From contig JBITNC010000001.1 of assembly GCA_050084985.1 (NCBI GenBank), positions 17,980,001 through 18,044,000 of the forward strand: a DNA stretch of 64,000 bases. Reading direction: 5' to 3'. Of the stretch, positions 1-13,900 are shown in pieces. The stretch is from Nageia nagi. Its lineage: Eukaryota > Pinophyta. The notes under the pieces are model-generated. The model was not told where the DNA came from. It saw only the letters and a program-made list of their open reading frames with translations, and did no database searches. A program made the translations under genes and the position numbers. How positions within the stretch are numbered: position 1 is the stretch's first letter; each line of letters opens with the position of its first letter.

Positions 1-429
1 ACTATTCAACCATGAATCTTGCCATTCCTTCATCTCTCATACTTAGGAATCTAATGCTCTTACATTCATACCTTGATACAGGAGAGGTCCCTTTGATTTC
101 AACTCTAGGTTTGTTTATATGAACGCTGCTGATAGCATGAACATAGTAGAACGTTGTTAACAACGTAATTTTTACTTCAACTGCTTTCCTTCATTTGATG
201 TAGGTACCTACAAAAAGTGTTAAACATACCCTGCATAAAAATATTTTGGATACATAATGAGTTATGTCATCCATGGATGATGAGTCAATGCCAGCAAGCT
301 ACTTACGGTTGCATTGTTGGTTTACTTTATAGTGAGTGAACTCTCACTAGCCATTTTTAGGGTCATTGTTGATCATACGTTTTATGTCTATGATCTAGGA
401 TATTATGCTTTTTTTTTGTTCTCTTTTTT
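1..429. other. Intergenic AT-rich sequence, nothing recognised
   Basis: I see no convincing coding sequence, RNA gene or repeat here. It directly borders the decayed Gypsy pol remnant on the minus strand and may be the further-decayed integrase side of it, but no motif could be read. Confidence 0.4.
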
Positions 430-1168
430 TTTATGCCATCTATCCACCATCACACTGTTGACAATGTGAATCCTTATCATATTCATTCAGAAATTCTTTG
501 TGCACCATTGTACCATCATTCTAGGAAAATTCTGCTATCAAGTTTGCAATTGCTTTTCCTTTCACAAATTTTTGTTTGACTACATTGATATCGAATATTT
601 GTAGTAACATTGCCCCCAAGTAAAATAATGTAGCCAATAAGGATAAATACACTTCTTTCCTAAAATCCATTAGAATTAAACTCTAACTATATCTCAAAAA
701 TCCATCTTTGAGAGATAATTTATCATGACTAGCTATACTATCTACCATCATATCAACATGTAGCAATGTACAATCAACTCTTATTCCTCTAGTAGGCATA
801 GTAACTAGTAGTCCATTAAAACTTGGAATCACATTTGCTTCCTCATCTTCTTGAAATGCTTTATTGGCTTTCATTTCCTGTCCAAAATTTTCATACTCAC
901 TAAGGATATAATCTGCCTTCATTATTTCATTTGACTTAGACAATTTTGAATATACACCCATGTGTTCTAAGATATCATCATCATTAAGGAAATCAAATTC
1001 TATTGATATAGTATCATCAATCCATAAAGCCTCATCAAACTTAATAGGTTTAGTATCATCGAACCATAAATCCTCATTATTGTCATCATCTTTATACACA
1101 AAAGAATATGGAAAGGAATTACTTGTTGTATCTTTCATATAGGTAGAGTAAGAACCACCATTTTTCAT
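430..1168 (-). pseudogene. Ty3/Gypsy pol remnant (RT to RNase H region)
   Basis: The 161-codon open stretch at 683-1168 starts with an acidic D/E/N-rich linker and ends with a reverse-transcriptase-like block, MMVDSIASHDKLSLKDGF, resembling the 'LSFMDGYSGYNQI' region of plant Tat/Athila-type elements. In the same frame past its stop, around 540-600, is FVKGKAIANLIAEF, which resembles the 'KGQALADFLA' segment after RNase H in that lineage. The RT palm and most of RNase H between the two blocks are missing, so there was an internal deletion, and several stops follow. No LTRs were found for it. Lineage is inferred from motif likeness alone. Confidence 0.5.
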
Positions 1169-2519
1169 ACTATTTTTATGCTATTGACAACGTGAATCTT
1201 TTACATAATTCTAGCAAGATCTCACTGGTAGGGCAAGATTAATTGAAATAGTTGGGTTCACCAAAATGTAGACTAAAAATAATACATAAGTAATAAATCA
1301 AAGCACTATTTTTCCACAATGTAATATTGAAGCATATATTAGAAACACGTCAATAAATGAACATGACAAGTGAGGTACCTTCATCATATCCATATCATTA
1401 CCAAGTAACACAAATCATACATCAAACATGATAACTCATTATAAGAAACACACACCATTAACAACCTTAACGAAGTAGATTTACATGCACAAATTGAAGT
1501 ATGTAGAACAAGACAAAGGGTATTGTAAATCAAAATTCAAACATGATGACATACTATGCATAATGAACATCGTTAACAACCTTAATGAAGTATATCCATG
1601 CACACAAATTGAAGTATCTAGAACAAGATGAAGGGTGTAGAAAATCTATGAATAGGTGGTGTTACAAAACACCTTTGTTGGTTGGGTAAAATGATATTGC
1701 ATGTTTTGACCTTTCTCTTTGGATCTTGACCGTTATTTTTATGTTGCCTTTGCTATTCTTTTATAACAACATTTTGATCCTCTTTGATTCTTGGGATCAT
1801 TACATATTACATTCTTTGTAGTGTCTTTCTTGATATTTGACATCTCTTACATTATACAACATATATTTTAACCCTTTTTACAATAAATATTCCTTGATGC
1901 TATAAAATGAATTATTTAATTCAAGGAAATTCATTTTTAGGCATCTACAATGCACTAGGAAATAGTTTCATAGTTATGTTTTGGCATTATAAGATTAATT
2001 TTTAGTTTTTTTTATCAAAATGCATAAAAATTAGACAATCCTTATAAAGATGTCTTAAAAATTTTGCATTGCCATTCTGTCTATAAGAATCTAACATCAT
2101 TTAGATTTTATCATTAGGTGCATTCTCATTATGTCTACCCGATGCTTGCGCTAGAGCATATTACATGCATTTTTATATATGTTGTGCATTTTCATTACTT
2201 ATATATTGTAAAAATACAACAAAAATATTTGAAAAATATTCAAAATCTAAAAAAACCATTGCATGCATATAAAATAATTTTCGGATCCATAAAACCATGT
2301 TTTCATTTATGTATTGAAAGTGGTCCAAAAGCTACATATATGTGTGTTTAGGAGCTTTTAGCCTCCCTATGAACACTTTGCTCAATGTGTGTTGTTTTCT
2401 TGCTACCAGTTATCCTAGATCTAGATATTGACCTAAAAAGGTTTGAAAATTTTGTGTTTGTATCTCATTCAAGTAAACTCATATTTATGGATCTCTTGCA
2501 GCATACCAAGCATGCCATT
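1169..2519. other. Intergenic, one local duplication, no gene seen
   Basis: AT-rich sequence without coding potential. The only structure I see is a degenerate duplication of about 80 bp at 1454-1646 (listed separately). Confidence 0.4.
1454..1646. repeat. Direct duplication, period about 115 bp
   Basis: The stretch 1454-1531 (CCATTAACAACCTTAACGAA, then GCACAAATTGAAGTATGTAG) recurs at 1568-1646 with scattered substitutions (GTTAACAACCTTAATGAAG, ACAAATTGAAGTATCTAG). It is a local tandem duplication with diverged copies and no coding content. Confidence 0.6.
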
Positions 2520-4230
2520 TTTCTAATTCGTGTCTAGGGCCTTCATCATGTATTGGACCACTTTTTGTTTAACCTCAAGTTCCTGCTTTAGATTGACTAT
2601 TTCTTCATATTTGTCTTCTATAGTTTCATCCTTGTTTACCATTGTCTCCCTTAGTTTAGCCAACTTGTTATCTTGAGTGTTGTATTTTTCTTTCAAACTA
2701 TCAAGTTTCTCCTTCAAGCTAGCTAGAAACAAAAGTACAAAGGCACATATTATATCAACATAATGAATGCATATATATACATTTTGCAAAGCTAACACTT
2801 TGCAAGAAGAAAGATGAAATAACTTGCCAAGCTCAACACTATGATCCATTGGTACAACATGGGGAATACCACCAAGATCTTTGCACCATCCCATTCACCC
2901 TAGATGTCTACATGTGTTCCACATTAGGGCATCTTCTTCATCCTCCTTGTCACATCTCGGTTCATAGGTTCATCCTATTCATTGCTACATCACCCTCACT
3001 TCATCTTCTTCACTGTCCTTTCCTTCTTGCAAGGCTAACCTGCTATGTCTTATCCATATATAACCTAGAGGAATGCATCTTTGTGTCCACATCTGTACAC
3101 TTAGTATGCTCTACCACACTTTCCTCCTCATCTTCATCTTTGTAATCATCATCCTATGGAGGGGACCAATTCATTGTCCACCTTGGAACAACCTCAACAT
3201 CAAATAGACATAGATTTATTGTATATCTCACAATTGTGTAAATTACTAATCGATAAGAAAGAGGCATCATTTTCCTGCATCCAAATTGAAGTTACACCCT
3301 ATTAGGTTTGTATGTCCTTATGAACCCTTTCCTTGTTTGGTGATAACATGGAGCCTTTTGCCAACTTAGCTCATAAGTGCATTCCTTCCACCTCACCCGC
3401 TAAAATGGATTGTAGATTACATCATCCTCAATAAGCATATCAATAACTTTTTGCCACTTGTTTAGAGTGTCATGTACCCATATCACCTGCTAGATAATAA
3501 CCCACTTGCTCTAATTTGGTAAGATGTCATGCTCAACATTTATGGGCGGTTCCAATAGTTGGAATATTGTTATGTGCTTAAGATCCCAATAGTGTAAAAC
3601 ATAAGTATGAACCACTCTTCAACCATTCTTTAGTACTGATACAAAATTGTGCAAATCATGATATATTTGAGCAATAATGCATGGTGCCCAAGCAAACCTA
3701 TGACCCTTCACCATTTTTTTCACAATGTGAACCATAGATAAAGGAAATACCTTATTTTTCTTATCTATATAGATGATATTATCAATGCAAGCAATCATTA
3801 TAAGTCTAGGATATATTTTTTCCCTAGGTCCATCACAAACCACTTATGAATATAAGCATCCTTCTTCCCTTCATGTACTCCTTTGAACTGGTCATCCATT
3901 TTCCATTATTTTCATGCCTAAAGAATTCAAATTATCCTTCACATGCAACATGGTACCTTTCACAAGAACCCTTAGAATTTGAAACACATCTTCAAGGATT
4001 ATAGTCATTTCACCTATAGGAAGGTGAAACATGTTAGTAATATCCAATCACCATTCAAATAGGGCATTCAACATGTGTTTTTCTACTTTCAAATAGGTCA
4101 TATCCAATAGATACCCACCTTGACATGTATTAGATTCATTATCACCTTTTGGTTAAGTTCTTCATACCATGTGTGGGCTATTTCCCAACTTTTATTTTGT
4201 GGCTTAGGTACCATAATGTATGAATGAACA
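2520..4230 (-). pseudogene. Plant mobile domain (PMD)-like coding region, decayed
   Basis: Reading the minus strand from 4230 down gives a broken protein. PIGEMTIILEDVFQILRVL (about 3960-4020) fits the 'GEMTxTLxDVxxLLGLP' signature of the plant mobile domain. It is followed by PRLIMIACIDNIIYIDKKNK and VVKKMVKGHRFAWAPCIIAQ-type sequence at 3619-3843, also typical of PMD/aminotransferase-like proteins linked to transposable elements. The C-terminal part (2523-2720) is a charged coiled coil rich in K/E/L. Stops and frameshifts interrupt it at least five times. PMD proteins occur both as host genes and as cargo of Gypsy and MULE elements; no terminal repeats were found here, so the source is unknown. 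Confidence 0.5.
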
Positions 4231-5532
4231 TGCATCAACAAATGAACACACATGTAAGTATGCATACTTCCATAGAAAATATTTATTTTGTATATTTATT
4301 TATATTTAAGGTGTAATTTGCATATAGATAATCACACAAAAGTACTGACCTATTATTTACCTAATGCTAGCATTGAATTACATAACACCCTAGCACTAGG
4401 ACTACTCATCCTTCACGAAACATAAATAAAACCTACAGTGCACTTTACAAACATCAAAACACCTTTATAAAATAATTCTCAAATAAAACAAACAAGAAAA
4501 AAACAAGTTGATGCCTTAGGTTTTCACAATTCGTTAGCTTGTTACACAAAAATTACACTGTGAAATTCAAAATAATCTTGATCTTTACCATGAAACATGC
4601 TAAAATAAACACATTTATGGTATTTAGAACTCACCACATGATACAAATCTGGGTTAGGTTGCAAAACATAAGCCTTCTATCCATCTTGTTTCGTAATTCT
4701 TACCTACATAGCCTCTATTAACTCATGAATAACTTACACTAGCCAAATCAACAAGAGTACCTCCAACCAGTTGTATCAAAATCAAAAACCACAAAGATCC
4801 TTCTCACAAGCAAACAAAAATTGAAAATGAAAAATGAAAATGACCTAACCCTATTTAAAACTCAAAAGAAGATACACATTTTGAGACAAATTTAATTTTT
4901 TGTAACAAATGACTAGCGTTTTCTTCAAAGATATTTTAATGATATCTCCAGTGCAAGACATGATGCTTGATATAAAATTCAATAAAACTATCTTAAACTC
5001 ATCAATGTTAATGCTAGTGGCAAGACTAGTGCTGGCATGTAAGTATTAATGATTACTAAGTTTCTTAAAATATAAAGATAATCACAAAACATTGCTTCAT
5101 ATTTATTACTTAAAAATAAGATGTTATGATCATATCTCAGAGGTACTTCAAAGTTACAAATGTTCCTCAACTCTAATGTTGGGAGAAACAATAGGTGAAT
5201 GCAATATTCTTTAAAGAAAAATACCTAGGAGCATGCCTCCAAGAATCTCACTTTGCACCTTTACTTCACAATACACTACTATGACTCCTAAGTATTTTTA
5301 AATGCACTTGATCTTTAAAATTTCTATAAGTTCTTGTGTTGATTTCTTAAGTAAATTGAATCTCTAATATGGTTATCTTTATTTATGTTCTTATCTCATT
5401 GATATATCTTTGGATGATGAACGCTTACCAATTTCTTATGAGTTTCTTTCATTTATTATGTTTATGCCTAAGAAAACTCTATGGAAAATGAAGGTTCTTC
5501 TTTTCTAATGTTCGAACATTCTATGCTCACAT
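4231..5532. other. Intergenic, nothing recognised
   Basis: AT-rich, with only short chance reading frames. No repeat, RNA or element boundary could be supported. Confidence 0.4.
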
Positions 5533-5795
5533 CCTTTGTTGGTTGGAAAATAATTAACCATCACTAGTGTGCACATATCTTCTCGACAATGACATAATTC
5601 ATTATGATGAAATTTCAAATGCTTTATGAACATCTTTGTTGGTTAGGTTATTAACCATCACCTTTTATGATCACTTTTATTGGTTGGTTTATTAATCATC
5701 ACTATGTTCATTTTATGGTGCCTTTTATTAGTTGGATTATTAACCATCACTTAATGATCACCTTTGTTGGTTGGGTTATTAACCATCACTATGAG
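5533..5795. repeat. Degenerate repeats of a CCTTTGTTGGTTGGGTTATTAACC-like unit
   Basis: Five units start near 5533, 5634, 5673, 5721 and 5761. Each carries a variant of TTTGTTGGTTGGGTTATTAA followed by CCATCAC. Spacing is irregular (about 101, 39, 48 and 40 bp). A partial relative (CACCTTTGTTGGTTGGGT) lies near 1671. The unit itself contains a short inverted repeat (GGTTattAACC). No coding role is apparent. Confidence 0.7.
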
Positions 5796-8080
5796 TGTTG
5801 TTATGAACAATATCTTGGAGCTTCATTCATTAATATATCTTGTATCAATGTTATATCTATGGATAATGAAAGCTCTTAGATATATTATTAATTTCATCTT
5901 TGCTCTTAATTGCTTTTTTTTTTTAACATGAAATACACAATGCTCTTAAAATATTTGGAGGGTATTTATATTTTTCCACAAGTTTTTGTAATTGATTTTT
6001 GTTGGCCACTCCAACAACAACCAATGCAAAGAGGGGGCAAAGTACATCACCAGTAAATTGTTGATTCTATAAAGATCCAAGAAAAACCAAGAAGTTTTTT
6101 TTTCCTCTTCTCTTTACTTTGTAAGCATTAATTTCAATTTACTTCATTAAAACTTGCAAAGGAGGGTCATGTGTTAACACATAATTTGGCATCTTTTTTG
6201 AACCAAACTATTTATCATATAACCCTCTCTATGTTATGATCAATATGATTTTATGCTATATTTTGAATATCGCTAATGAGTTACCAAAGTTACTTCTCAT
6301 GTGTAATTATCTTATTTTGTAGGTTGAACCATTAACATCGATGCTAGCATGCAAAGGTACATTCAGGTATATTCCTAAACCTATAAATTGAGAATCATGA
6401 GAAGACTATGAAGATTTTATCTCAATAGCATAGTGCATATTTGTCATAAACTTACTAGTGTTCTTCAACACCACCTATTGAGATTATAATTTGTTACACT
6501 CAAGAGTTATCCTTTAATTAGCCATTATTTTAGAAGAGGGTCAAATGACATCAGTGCCAAAATGAGCAACACATATTCTTGGGATTCCTAGTGCCAATGC
6601 TTTGATACATGCAAGATATCATCCTAAGATTTGAAACCTAAGTCCTAATGTTTATCTACCTCCATCCAAGTATTCCTTCTTTGTCTAGGTACGTAACATG
6701 TACACATCTATCATTCATTATCTCATAGGTTAGGACATGCCATCTTATCGCTTCAATTCTATTCACAGTTATTTTCATTGGTTACTAAGTGATCGAAGAT
6801 AATTAAATTCTTTTGGTCATTAATTAGAGTAGATATAATTGTTTCATCATTTACTACATTTTAAGGTTGCATTTTATCTACACTAGTCACAAATTTTCTT
6901 TTTTAAATAATACTAAAACGTTTGTTGAGTAAAAGGAAAATCATAATAGTTCTATAATTAGATGGATTATTCTTGTCTTTAGTTTTGTGATAGGTATAAT
7001 TAAGCTTGTAGTGCATTGTTTAGAGAATTTTTCTTTAAAAGGTGTTGAAAAGGGTTTGGATGAGGGTCAAGGGTAGGGATCTCAATTTATAGAAGTTTTG
7101 TTTAGTATCATTTTATGTTTTTGGCCTTTCTTTTTGCTAAAGGGAATATCAAAAGAAACTTATACCAATGGCTAATCATGCCATCTCAAGTACTTTTTAC
7201 CATAAAAGCATGGCTCTTCATTGCTAATTTCATGTGGAAGTTATAAATGTTTAGCATTAAATACAATGGTCAAGATCATGCATGGATAAAGCCATGTTAA
7301 GATTAATGTTTGAAATCAATCACAAATATGAAATTGGAAACAAATTAAAATATTTAAAATTTAATATTAATGTCCACAAATGAAAAATGTCCACAAATTG
7401 GAATGATATCAATTGAAACAACTAATTTTCAAAGGTCAATCCATTGTTTATGATAAATATGGAACATATGTATTTTACAATAATGTTTTTGGAAAAGGTA
7501 ATTAAAAGCTTTTAGAAGCATTCAAGAAAAAGAATTTGATGCAATTATCATAGTGTGTCAATTGCAAAATCTTATGAAAGATGGTTTAGAATGGAGTTAT
7601 TTGTTGATAGAAACACATGTAATCATATATATGATAAAATTATTGATGATTTAAAAATTACAATTAAATATTTGTTTGAGGAATTTTATTTCACATAAAT
7701 AGTTGTAATTTTATATTATTTATTAGTTTTACTAATATCAATAATTTAATTTATTTTGAACTACAATTATAATTGAAAGTACAGTGAATAATATTCTCTT
7801 GTAATTATTTTTACTAATACAAAATCATTTATAAAATTTTCACAAATTATACATTATTTATTAATTCTATAATTAGTAATTTAGTTCACTAACAACTACA
7901 ATTGACAATAGTCTCTATGAACCATGTTCCTATGTATTTTGTTGATTTATAACATATTAATTATTAAAATAAATAAATTATATTCTTATAAAGCATGGGA
8001 AGATTAATTATAGGTTTTCTAGGGGCTAACCTTCCCTAGATAAGGAGATTTAACATTACATATTATTTTCATATTTTTAT
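5796..8080. other. Intergenic AT-rich DNA, no gene
   Basis: No coding region longer than chance. A perfect short hairpin, TTGTTGG-ccact-CCAACAA, is at about 6000-6018, next to a purine stretch near 6030. It could be a relic of an element edge, but there is no partner sequence to prove it. Confidence 0.4.
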
Positions 8081-8155
8081 CACTAGCTCAAACAGGTATC
8101 AATCTCAAGGCATCAATTTCATTTCCTAGAAGCATGATTTCAAGATAAACATCTC

Positions 8156-8199
8156 AAAGTTGATACCTCTTGACTTTTTTAGATATATATCTAAGTTAC
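8156..8199 (-). repeat. Fragment of a MITE-like family (copy 1)
   Basis: The reverse complement of this stretch (CTTAGATATATATCTAAAAA, then GAGGTATCAACTTT) closely matches 53725-53764, where the same words lie inside a short inverted-repeat element. The shared 40 bp makes these two copies of one dispersed family. The edges of this copy are not clear. Confidence 0.5.
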
Positions 8200-8380
8200 T
8201 ATAACCTCTTTATTCAATTAATCTATATATACCAATTTCTTAAGGAAGTTGAAAAATCTTTTTTATGAAATGAAGCACAAAAATATGGTTTCATAAAATT
8301 ACAAATTTAAGAGGCTATGATATGTAGTGCTATATATGAAAAAATCATACATCAAATAACTTTCATATTAGAATATTAAA

Positions 8381-8395
8381 TAATATATATATATA

Positions 8396-8466
<71 letters not shown>

Positions 8467-8468
8467 AT
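8381..8468. repeat. (TA)n microsatellite
   Basis: Almost uninterrupted TA dinucleotides, with a few A/T slips at both ends. Confidence 0.95.
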
Positions 8469-10399
8469 AAAACATGTTTTTTGGACTTAACAATAGTTTT
8501 CTTGGAGTTTGTTGAAATTGGAGGCATTCCAAAGAGAAAGGAGCATGTCAAAGAAAAGTAGTGAATGCATTACAATTTAAAAATAATATTTTCACGAGTT
8601 TTTGCATATGAATTTTATCATAAAAATAAGATGCTTTTACATTAATATTGCAAGCAAATTTTATCACAAAATTAAATGATTAATAAAATTATAAATAGAT
8701 TTCATCATCAAAATGAAACAATTTTATAATAAAAATATGAACAAAATTTAACGTCAAAATGAAATAATTTCGTGATAAAATTGTGAATAATTTTCACCAT
8801 CACATATTAAATTTATGACGCAAATATTAAAGGCAAACATAATACAATAAAATTTCTGATGCAAATATTGAATATATTTTGAGACATGCCTAGAAGATTA
8901 GACTTCCTAATTTGCTTTCAATAATTCTTACAATGCAAATGCTAAATGATTATAAAAAGCCAAGGGAAATGCTTCGAGATGAAATGGTTACAACGACAAA
9001 TGTATAGTGGAAATTATTCTGATAATGCCATACAAAATGATTATAAAAAAACAAACAAGATGCTTACAATGAAAATTCTAGTGAAGTGTGAAATGCATAA
9101 AAATATAGAAGAGATAGAAGGGAATGGTTTGTGACTTATTTTGTAATGTGAAGTTGCTAAATATATCCTTTTAAAAATATTTACAACTAATATAATAGCT
9201 TGAATACTTGATTTTTTTTTTAAAGTTGAATAATGTTTTTGATTTCATTTTTTTTAAATAGTTACAAATGAACATTTGAATCTTACCCTTGACTATCATT
9301 ATAGTACACCTCTCAACATAATAAACATAATAGTTAAAATCCAACACTACATATTATTTTTATGTTTTTATTATAAGTATAATAGTTTTTAAATGTTATA
9401 TTTTTAGAGAATACAATCATTAAAAAAATTAATATATTTCATTTAGTTCAATGTCAAATTTTAGTAAGAAAAATTTTATATCACACTTACATATATGTTA
9501 CAAACATTTTGACCTTTAAAAAAGGAAATTAGATCTTCAATTTAATGAATGTAATCATTGTCAAATTTAAATGTTCGTAGCATCAAGCTTTTAAGACTGG
9601 AACCCAACATTCCTTGAAATTTCCAATTAATTGAATGGTTGAACATGAAGAATTCATTCTTGCTCTAATTTATAAATAGAGACTTCATATAAGAATTCGA
9701 GATGATATATAAAAATATAAATCTCTAGTTTCTTATTGTTAGGTTGAGAGATGTTTTTACAATAATAACAAGAATAGGAGGAGATACTTGATGTTGTGCA
9801 AATTTATCATAAGATCATATTTAATAATTAAAATTAATATATCATAGCAGATATCATATTTTAATAATAATCAAAACATCATATTCAAATCATAATTTTA
9901 TTAACTTTTACTTAACTTCCTATAATCCACCAGGCAATGGATATTATTGAGGTAAACACAAAACAAAAAGATTCAATTATCAATCATATTAACAATTTGC
10001 CAAGGATACATGAGGACACACTCTCTTTAAATTTGGGTTGTTTATTGTCCCTTATGCTTCTCAAGTTTGAAATTTCCAAAAAAAACATTTCTTGGACCAT
10101 CCTCAAGTGGAAATCGCAAAGAAAATTGTAAAGAAATGGCTAGAAGATTTGAGAAACATTTTTGAAACATCCCAATTGCTTCTAAAGCATTTCAAAGACT
10201 CTTAGGCATCCCCAAAGCTTCTAATTCATTCTCAAAATCTCCCAACCATCCCGGAAGATTCCCCAACCATCCCCAATGCAACTTCCATGGTTGAGGCATG
10301 CACCCAACTAAAAAACTTGAACTTTTACTTAATTTTTGGAAAAGTGAAAGGGGGTGGTCGACCCCAACAAGGCCCCTCCACCCCTTTTAACCTAAAACT
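8469..10399. other. Intergenic, strongly AT-rich, no gene
   Basis: No supported coding sequence. Between 10110 and 10310 there is a loosely repetitive stretch of CCCAAttgcttC / cttctaa words. At 10343-10385 an imperfect inverted repeat (AAAGGGGGTGG ... CCACCCCTTTT) sits just outside the left LTR of the next element. Confidence 0.4.
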
Positions 10400-10566
10400 C
10401 GTTAGTATTATTATGTCATTCATGGATCACTCATGTCTAATTTGGGTTGTTACATTGTGATTATCTTGCCAAAGTTCGTTATTTGTCACAAGATTTGTCA
10501 TTGTCACTATGTATAAATATGTCCCATATATAATAGAATAGCATGGCAGTATTCAAAAATCTTACA
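10400..10566 (+). repeat. Left LTR of the outer short-LTR element
   Basis: Matches 30444-30639 from its first bases through CATTCATGGATCACTCATGT and on to TATAATAGAATARCATGRCA and the terminal CTTACA. A TATA-like word (TATAAATATG) lies about 55 bp before its end. PBS follows at 10567. Confidence 0.7.
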
Positions 10567-10901
10567 TGGTATCAAAGCAAGTTAAACGAAGAACCATGGG
10601 CTGGCGAGATTAATCTCCCACCCAATTATGTGGAGAAATACAATTTTATTTTTTTTGCTCTAACATTATGTAGATAGATAGGTATAGTAATAAACATCTA
10701 TAATTAAATTGCAATAGTTTGAATAGAGCCATGGTGAAAAAGATATTACAATAATTGATCCTTTGCGTATTTGATTGTGCCCTTCCTCACTCCTTCCTCT
10801 CTAGTTCCCATTCATGCTCTTAGATGATGGTTATTTGAACAATATTAACTGCACGTAGTATGCAAGATTAGAAGCTTTCGGGTGACATGTTCTTATAAAT
10901 T

Positions 10902-13900
10902 TGATCTATAATTTAAAAGATTAAATTTGAACTTTAATCCTTCCCAAGAATCAATTTCACACTTAATTAAATTAAATGCTTTTAATTAGAAGATTTAGAG
11001 AATTAGAACTAGAACCATATGCAAAACCAGAGAATAACAAAAAAAATCACACCACATAGAGACAAATCAATTCGCTTGGTTCACCCAGTGTGGGCTACAT
11101 CCAGCAACCAAAGCTCTCTCCAATCAATGGGTGAAATGGTGTACAATATCCTCCACATTCTTTCAACACCTCTCCTCACATTCACACAAACACCACAACT
11201 CTGAAACATACAGAAAACTACACTCCAACTCTCTACAATCCTTCTCCCCAAACACTTCCAAATTATCTCATTTTATAAGAGAAAGACAAGCTCAAATTTG
11301 GAGTGTTTTACAACAATAAGAAACCATAAAATCATTATTTACAAATACCCAATATCCTTCTCTAGTTGTAGTTCAAATTTGGGCTCAAATTGTTGAGCCA
11401 ATCTCTCATAATAGGCTTTCGAAGTTTAAAATACAGGCTCTTTGGATAACAGTATTAACAAGTCTGCAAATAAACTTTATCCACCAATAAAAATATTCCA
11501 TACATATTTAAAAACACTCAAATCTTGCTAAAAATACTAAACATGGCGGATCTAATAATATGGCGCCACTTGGTGGCTTGTAATCTGGCCTCCAAAATAC
11601 CCCCTCATAATTTGGCAAACTTTTGATCATGAAGTCAGTTTCATGAACCATAAAAAGTACTGAAGAGAAGACGATGAGCTATACAACATAATGTACTAAT
11701 TTTTTTTTGCCTTTTTGTATTTTTTAATTAAAAAATACTCAAACTTTGAAAATACATTTCTCACACATACGGGATCGAATTCTCAATTCGGAAGAAGTGT
11801 CACGAAGCTGGAGATAAATTGAACACAATGAACTAGAAAGAAAGAAAGTAAGAAATTATATTAATGTTCACAGATGACTAAAAGCGATCAATGGGACTGA
11901 AGAGTGTACAAGTCTAAAGCAGCATGAAGGGCATACTGGCCCTCATTCAAAGCAAACTAAAAATCTAAGAACAAAATGGGGACTAGCCCCTAGAAGGGGG
12001 TAAGTAGTCAAGTAGAGAAGCATAAGAGCAAAGGTCTCTCATGATCTATCTAACCGTACCCTCCTAGATTGATTTGTGCTTATGTTGACATCGTTGCAAC
12101 TAAAGAAGGTCATGATCTGTTGCAACCTCACAGAACTAGGGTCGACGTGCACCCTTTGTTTGGTACATCAAGTATGCTAAGGTGGGTCGTCAATCCTCTA
12201 CCTACAAACTCCCTCACTTGAGGCAATCTAGAAGAAAGAGGTAATCAATCGATCTCCTGTCAGGTGCTAGGAGTCAAACAATAGATGCTTCCTGAGAAGG
12301 AAAGTCTTTCTGAGATAGAGTGCTAAAACATCGATGGTTTGGGAACTAGAAGAATGTCAAGATCAAGCTATGTGCATCCAGAAAAATACAGTGGTACTGC
12401 CCCCAAATCTCATAATAGATCGAACATCAAAAGATGAAATGATCTTCAATCTCAGGCTCTATCAAGCATAACCGACATACTCAAACTTCACGCGCCAAGT
12501 GGTGATCCAACTCAATTCGAAGCTGATGGGAGCACACTTTGAACTAGCCTAGGAACATCTGCAAGCCAATAGAGAGGTGTGAACTAACGTAAGTAGGAGG
12601 TCGAATCAACCCTCTATGAATCCCCAAGAAGTGATGTGAGTAGTGCAATAGCTTGTGTTTGAGGGGAGATTAGGGGGTAACCCAAGTGTGCTGAATATAG
12701 ACCTTGTAAAGCATGTCTTTGATCAAAGCCAATGTAACCTCAGGATACCTGTCAAAGTCTCTTTGGGGTATAGGTAGTTGGGCCAATGAAAACTCGAAGC
12801 GATGTAAAACCTAAGAGACCTCAGAGAACCAACACCAACGACAACCCTAAACTGTCAAGTCCATGGATGATGCCAAGGCTCTGTAGGGGATCGGTTACCT
12901 CGCCCTATAAAAGCAAAGGTGTGGATACTGTGGAGAAAGAGGACCATCAATGCAACGAACCGTATTTGTAAAGGCGGGTAGCCAAACTCTGCTAGCATAG
13001 TGTGGTGCAGAATAGACCTCTTGCTTCGAATAGAGTGAGATAGGGTGCCAACTAAAAGCCTCTCGACTGTGGCCCAATCTAAGCTCCTCAAGCTAAGGCC
13101 CCAAACCTTAGAACCATATAATATTGTGGGAGTGACCAAAGAGTGGAATAACTGGAGCTTGGTTGGTATATCCTGAACATGGAGTTGGACACACTGTCTT
13201 TCCATGGAGGAAACTGCTACATATCCATGCTAAACTCTGGGTGGGGTTGTCGCTTGCATAGAGAATCGAGGTCCTATGAAGAGCACTCCCAAGCAGGTGT
13301 AAGATGTGGTGATCTCAATAGCCCTATCTCTATAAGTGATATGAGTCTGATTAAAAATGACCTTCTAGGTGTTGAAGACCATAATATTAGTTTTATTGAG
13401 ATTAGCCACGTCTTGTCTGGTGCTGAACAACTCAAGGGTATCCATCAAACACTGAAGACCTTCTACGGTGTGGGAGAGTAGTACAATATCATCGGCAAAG
13501 AGGAGGATGGGGACATGAGTGCGATGGAGAAGACCCGTTGTTGATGCTCGCAGTCTTGAGTATAAGTGACTCCAGCTCGTCAATATAGAGATTGAAGAGA
13601 GTCGAAGAAAGCAGGCAACCTTGTTTCACCCCGATGGTGTTGTAGATCATGTCAGATAGGCCCTTTGCAGTACACACCCTCCCTGAAATCAACTCATATA
13701 GGGTCAAGATGGTAGTATTGCCTAGCTCGAGGATCCCCAATCGTCTGAGTCTATCCATGAGTTTATGATGCGGGACGGTATCAAAAGCCTTCCTGAAATC
13801 TACAAAATAGCTAAAAACTAGGGTCTTCCAAAATCTAGCCTCCTCAATGATTGCTCGAAAAGTAAGGATGTGGTCAGTGATGTGGTGATCTCTATGGAAA

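Noticed and set aside
11019-11319. Plus-strand open frames in the left LTR of Gypsy 1, with counterparts at 19861-20193
   Set aside because: They are the same LTR sequence read on the strand opposite to the element. They occur in both LTRs and have no protein motif.
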